Shown here: one piece after another, positions 4,239 to 5,728 of the stretch | How positions within the stretch are numbered: the first letter of the stretch is position 1 | How the letters are laid out: every line of letters begins with the position of its first letter | From: Promethearchaeota archaeon | GTDB lineage: Archaea; Asgardarchaeota; Lokiarchaeia; Sigynarchaeales; MK-D1 | Assembly (NCBI GenBank): GCA_016839385.1 | Contig: JAEOUK010000204.1 | Span: 1-5,728 of the forward strand | DNA length: 5,728 nucleotides | Direction of reading: 5' to 3' | Made by a program: the position numbers and the translations under genes | Notes under the pieces: generated by a model | The model's input: the letters and a program-made list of their open reading frames with translations, nothing else | What the model was told of the DNA's origin: nothing | Databases searched by the model: none

Positions 4239-5567
4239 ATGAAAAGTGAAGATTTATTAGCTACCCCACGAGCATTAGAAGATGGGATAGAGATAGAAAA
4301 ATACATTATTGCGACGTATACTGCTGCTTTAAAACCTAAAATGGCGGCTACAACACTCGCACAATTCGCAGCAATAGAACAAAGTACTGGAACTTGGATT
4401 CGTGTCCCAGCTGAAACTGATGAAGTTCGGCGCGAACACATTGCAAAGGTGCTAGGTTGCTATGAAGTTCCTAACTATGAGTATGAAGTTGAAACAGATA
4501 AAGATGGATTAAGATATTATGTATTTAGAATTGCGTTTCCCGTAACAAATTTGATGAATAGCGCAGGTAAATTTAATTTTCCCCTAATGTTTACCGCGAT
4601 CTACGGCAATATCAGCATGGGAGGTAAGCTCAAACTGGTAGATTTTCAAATGCCTAAATCCGTTTTAAAACATTTTAAAGGTCCTAAGTATGGAATAGAA
4701 GGATTCCGAAAGCTCCTAGGAGTTCAAGGACGTCCTATCTTAAACAACATGATAAAACCGTGTACCGGTCATAGTTGCGAAGTTGCAGGTGATTTGGCTT
4801 ATGAGGCGTTCGTAGGAGGTTGTGACGTCGTAAAGGATGACGAATTAATAGCTGACGCAGAATTTAACACCTTAGAAAACCGATTGGCTATGGTAATGGA
4901 AGCTGCTGATAGAGCTGCCTCAGAAACTGGGGAAAAGAAAATGTACACTATCGGAATTTGCGATGGATATCCTGACATTCTTGAACATGCCAATAAAGTG
5001 CAAGATTTAGGAGGAAATGGATTATTAATTAATTACTTGCCAAGTGGATTGTCGATGTTGCGTGCAATTGCCGAAGATAAATCCATTAAATTACCCATCC
5101 TCGCTCATATGGACTTCGCCGGAACCTGGTATCAAGATCCTTGGTCAGGGGTTGCTAGCAACTTAACATTAGGTAAGATCCCGCGAATATGTGGAGCCGA
5201 TAGTATTGTGTTACCTGCTCCTTACGGAAAAGCAATTGTAGTTGATGAGAGATTCTTTATGAATATAAAAGAGTTAATCTACCCACTCCAAAAAATTAAG
5301 TCGACTTTACCGATGCCATCAGGAGGAATTCAAGCTGGAATGATAGAGAAAGTCATCAAAGACTGCGGTATAGACATCATGATTGGATCAGGTGGAGGAG
5401 TACATGCACATGTAGACGGTCCCGCCGCGGGAGCTCGATCATTACGACAAGCAATTGATGCTGCAATCCAAGGTATTCCTGTAAAAGAATACGCCAAGGA
5501 CCATGAAGAATTAGCAAAAGCAATAGGAACATGGGGAACCGGCAGAACTAAATTCCAGAGTATTTAA
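4239..5567 (+). CDS. RuBisCO-like protein (large-subunit homologue, probably form IV)
   Basis: This 442-residue protein has the full RuBisCO large-subunit layout: an N-terminal domain (about 20-140) and a TIM barrel. By eye against spinach numbering, these are kept: E60, T65 and W66 (IEQSTGTW, 46-53), N123 (N124 here), K175 (K173), the carbamylated-lysine and metal motif K201/D203/E204 (VVKDDE, 197-202), H294 (H290), the S379-G-G loop (PSGG, 360-363) and the G403/G404 phosphate loop (SGGGVHAH, 384-391). These differ: K177 is C175, R295 is M291, and H327 appears to be a hydrophobic residue; K334 may be K331 in YGK. Loss of K177, R295 and H327 argues against carboxylation of RuBP and for a form IV enolase-, isomerase- or decarboxylase-like activity. 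The substrate is unknown. No methionine-salvage or AMP-phosphorylase/R15P-isomerase genes are adjacent. ATG 4239 is chosen; TTG 4212 would add nine residues. Confidence 0.9.
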   Translation: MKSEDLLATPRALEDGIEIEKYIIATYTAALKPKMAATTLAQFAAIEQSTGTWIRVPAETDEVRREHIAKVLGCYEVPNYEYEVETDKDGLRYYVFRIAFPVTNLMNSAGKFNFPLMFTAIYGNISMGGKLKLVDFQMPKSVLKHFKGPKYGIEGFRKLLGVQGRPILNNMIKPCTGHSCEVAGDLAYEAFVGGCDVVKDDELIADAEFNTLENRLAMVMEAADRAASETGEKKMYTIGICDGYPDILEHANKVQDLGGNGLLINYLPSGLSMLRAIAEDKSIKLPILAHMDFAGTWYQDPWSGVASNLTLGKIPRICGADSIVLPAPYGKAIVVDERFFMNIKELIYPLQKIKSTLPMPSGGIQAGMIEKVIKDCGIDIMIGSGGGVHAHVDGPAAGARSLRQAIDAAIQGIPVKEYAKDHEELAKAIGTWGTGRTKFQSI

Positions 5568-5583
5568 TAGTATATTTTCTTTT

Positions 5584-5597
5584 ATTTCTTTTTTTTA
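5584..5597 (+). terminator. T-tract terminator of the RuBisCO-like gene
   Basis: A TTTCTTTTTTTT tract (5585-5596) begins 17 bases after the RuBisCO-like stop codon, preceded by more T-rich sequence from 5574. T-tracts of this kind terminate archaeal RNA polymerase. The tract is the left arm of a 13-bp inverted repeat with 5630-5642. Confidence 0.6.
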
Positions 5598-5628
5598 TCC
5601 TTGGATACTATTTTTATTTTGAAAAAGT

Positions 5629-5641
5629 AAAAAAAAAGAAA
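5629..5641 (-). terminator. T-tract terminator of the convergent minus-strand gene
   Basis: On the minus strand this reads TTTC followed by nine T residues, directly abutting the stop codon of the convergent partial gene. It is the mirror image of the tract at 5585-5596, so the short region between the two genes stops transcription from both sides. Confidence 0.55.
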
Positions 5642-5728
5642 TTATTCAGTTAGTTGGACTTTTTCATCACGTCCAAGCTTGTTAAAGGATTTTGGCAGAA
5701 AATAGGCTAAAGTTATAGAAAACACGCA
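5642..5728 (-). CDS. 3' end of an unidentified minus-strand gene (partial)
   Basis: An open frame enters from the right edge and ends at TAA (5642-5644), giving 28 C-terminal residues. They begin with a hydrophobic stretch, CVFSITLAYFLP, and end in a charged, polar tail with KLGRDEKVQLTE. This looks like the end of a last transmembrane helix followed by a cytoplasmic tail, as in many transporters, but it is too short to identify a family. The frame has no stop over its 28 sense codons and is followed at once by a T-rich terminator, which supports it being a real gene convergent with the RuBisCO-like gene. Confidence 0.5.
   Translation of the reverse strand, partial: CVFSITLAYFLPKSFNKLGRDEKVQLTE

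Noticed and set aside
4220..4441. A 73-codon minus-strand frame inside the RuBisCO-like gene.
   Set aside because: It lies wholly antisense to a clearly conserved coding region and has no recognisable domain or promoter; it is a shadow frame.
4799..4993. A 64-codon minus-strand frame inside the RuBisCO-like gene.
   Set aside because: It is antisense to the conserved KDDE region, with low-complexity Ser/Ala-rich composition typical of a shadow frame.
4239..5567. Reading the RuBisCO homologue as a true form III carboxylase of the AMP pathway.
   Set aside because: K177, R295 and H327 equivalents are replaced, and no AMP phosphorylase or ribose-1,5-bisphosphate isomerase gene is adjacent, so a RuBisCO-like protein is the better call.

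Overview
The window looks like archaeal chromosome: AT-rich, densely packed, with TATA boxes about 25 bp upstream of several start codons (a leaderless-transcript pattern), one archaeal-type Shine-Dalgarno site (GGTGAT), and archaeal-flavoured gene content (HdrB/HdrC-type iron-sulfur proteins, a RuBisCO-like protein). An Asgard-type archaeon such as a lokiarchaeon would fit, but Archaeoglobus-like or other anaerobic archaea cannot be excluded from sequence reading alone. I found no mobile element, CRISPR array, tRNA or rRNA.

Layout. 1-649: a small class I SAM-dependent methyltransferase on + behind its own TATA box, starting at a TTG. 642-3176: three genes on the minus strand, read in the order PLP-dependent threonine dehydratase/serine racemase-type enzyme, HdrC-like ferredoxin-type protein, HdrB-like CCG-domain protein. 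The last two form a tight pair 12 bp apart; 84 bp separates them from the dehydratase. HdrB ends tail-to-tail with the first methyltransferase, overlapping it by 8 bp. 3177-3243: a compact divergent promoter region with back-to-back TATA boxes. 3244-3963: a second, UbiE/Methyltransf_11-type methyltransferase on +. 3964-4238: the only long non-coding stretch. It holds a hairpin followed by a T-rich tract, a cluster of TCGA-centred motifs, a perfect 9-bp inverted repeat, a TATA box and a possible ribosome binding site. 4239-5567: a RuBisCO-like protein. 5568-5728: an inverted, T-rich bidirectional terminator, then the 3' end of an unidentified minus-strand gene running out of the window.

Functionally, the HdrC/HdrB pair should be an electron-transfer or disulfide-reducing module. 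No HdrA (flavin) or HdrDE-type partner lies in view, so its partner is encoded elsewhere or differs. The RuBisCO homologue keeps the metal-binding K-D-D-E motif and much of the phosphate-binding loops, but several substrate and catalytic positions differ from true carboxylases. It is therefore most likely a form IV RuBisCO-like protein catalysing an enolase-, isomerase- or decarboxylase-type reaction, and its regulatory upstream region suggests it is individually controlled. Nothing in the window ties these genes into one pathway. The strongest leads for something undescribed are the RuBisCO-like protein with its operator-like upstream repeats and the HdrA-less HdrBC pair.
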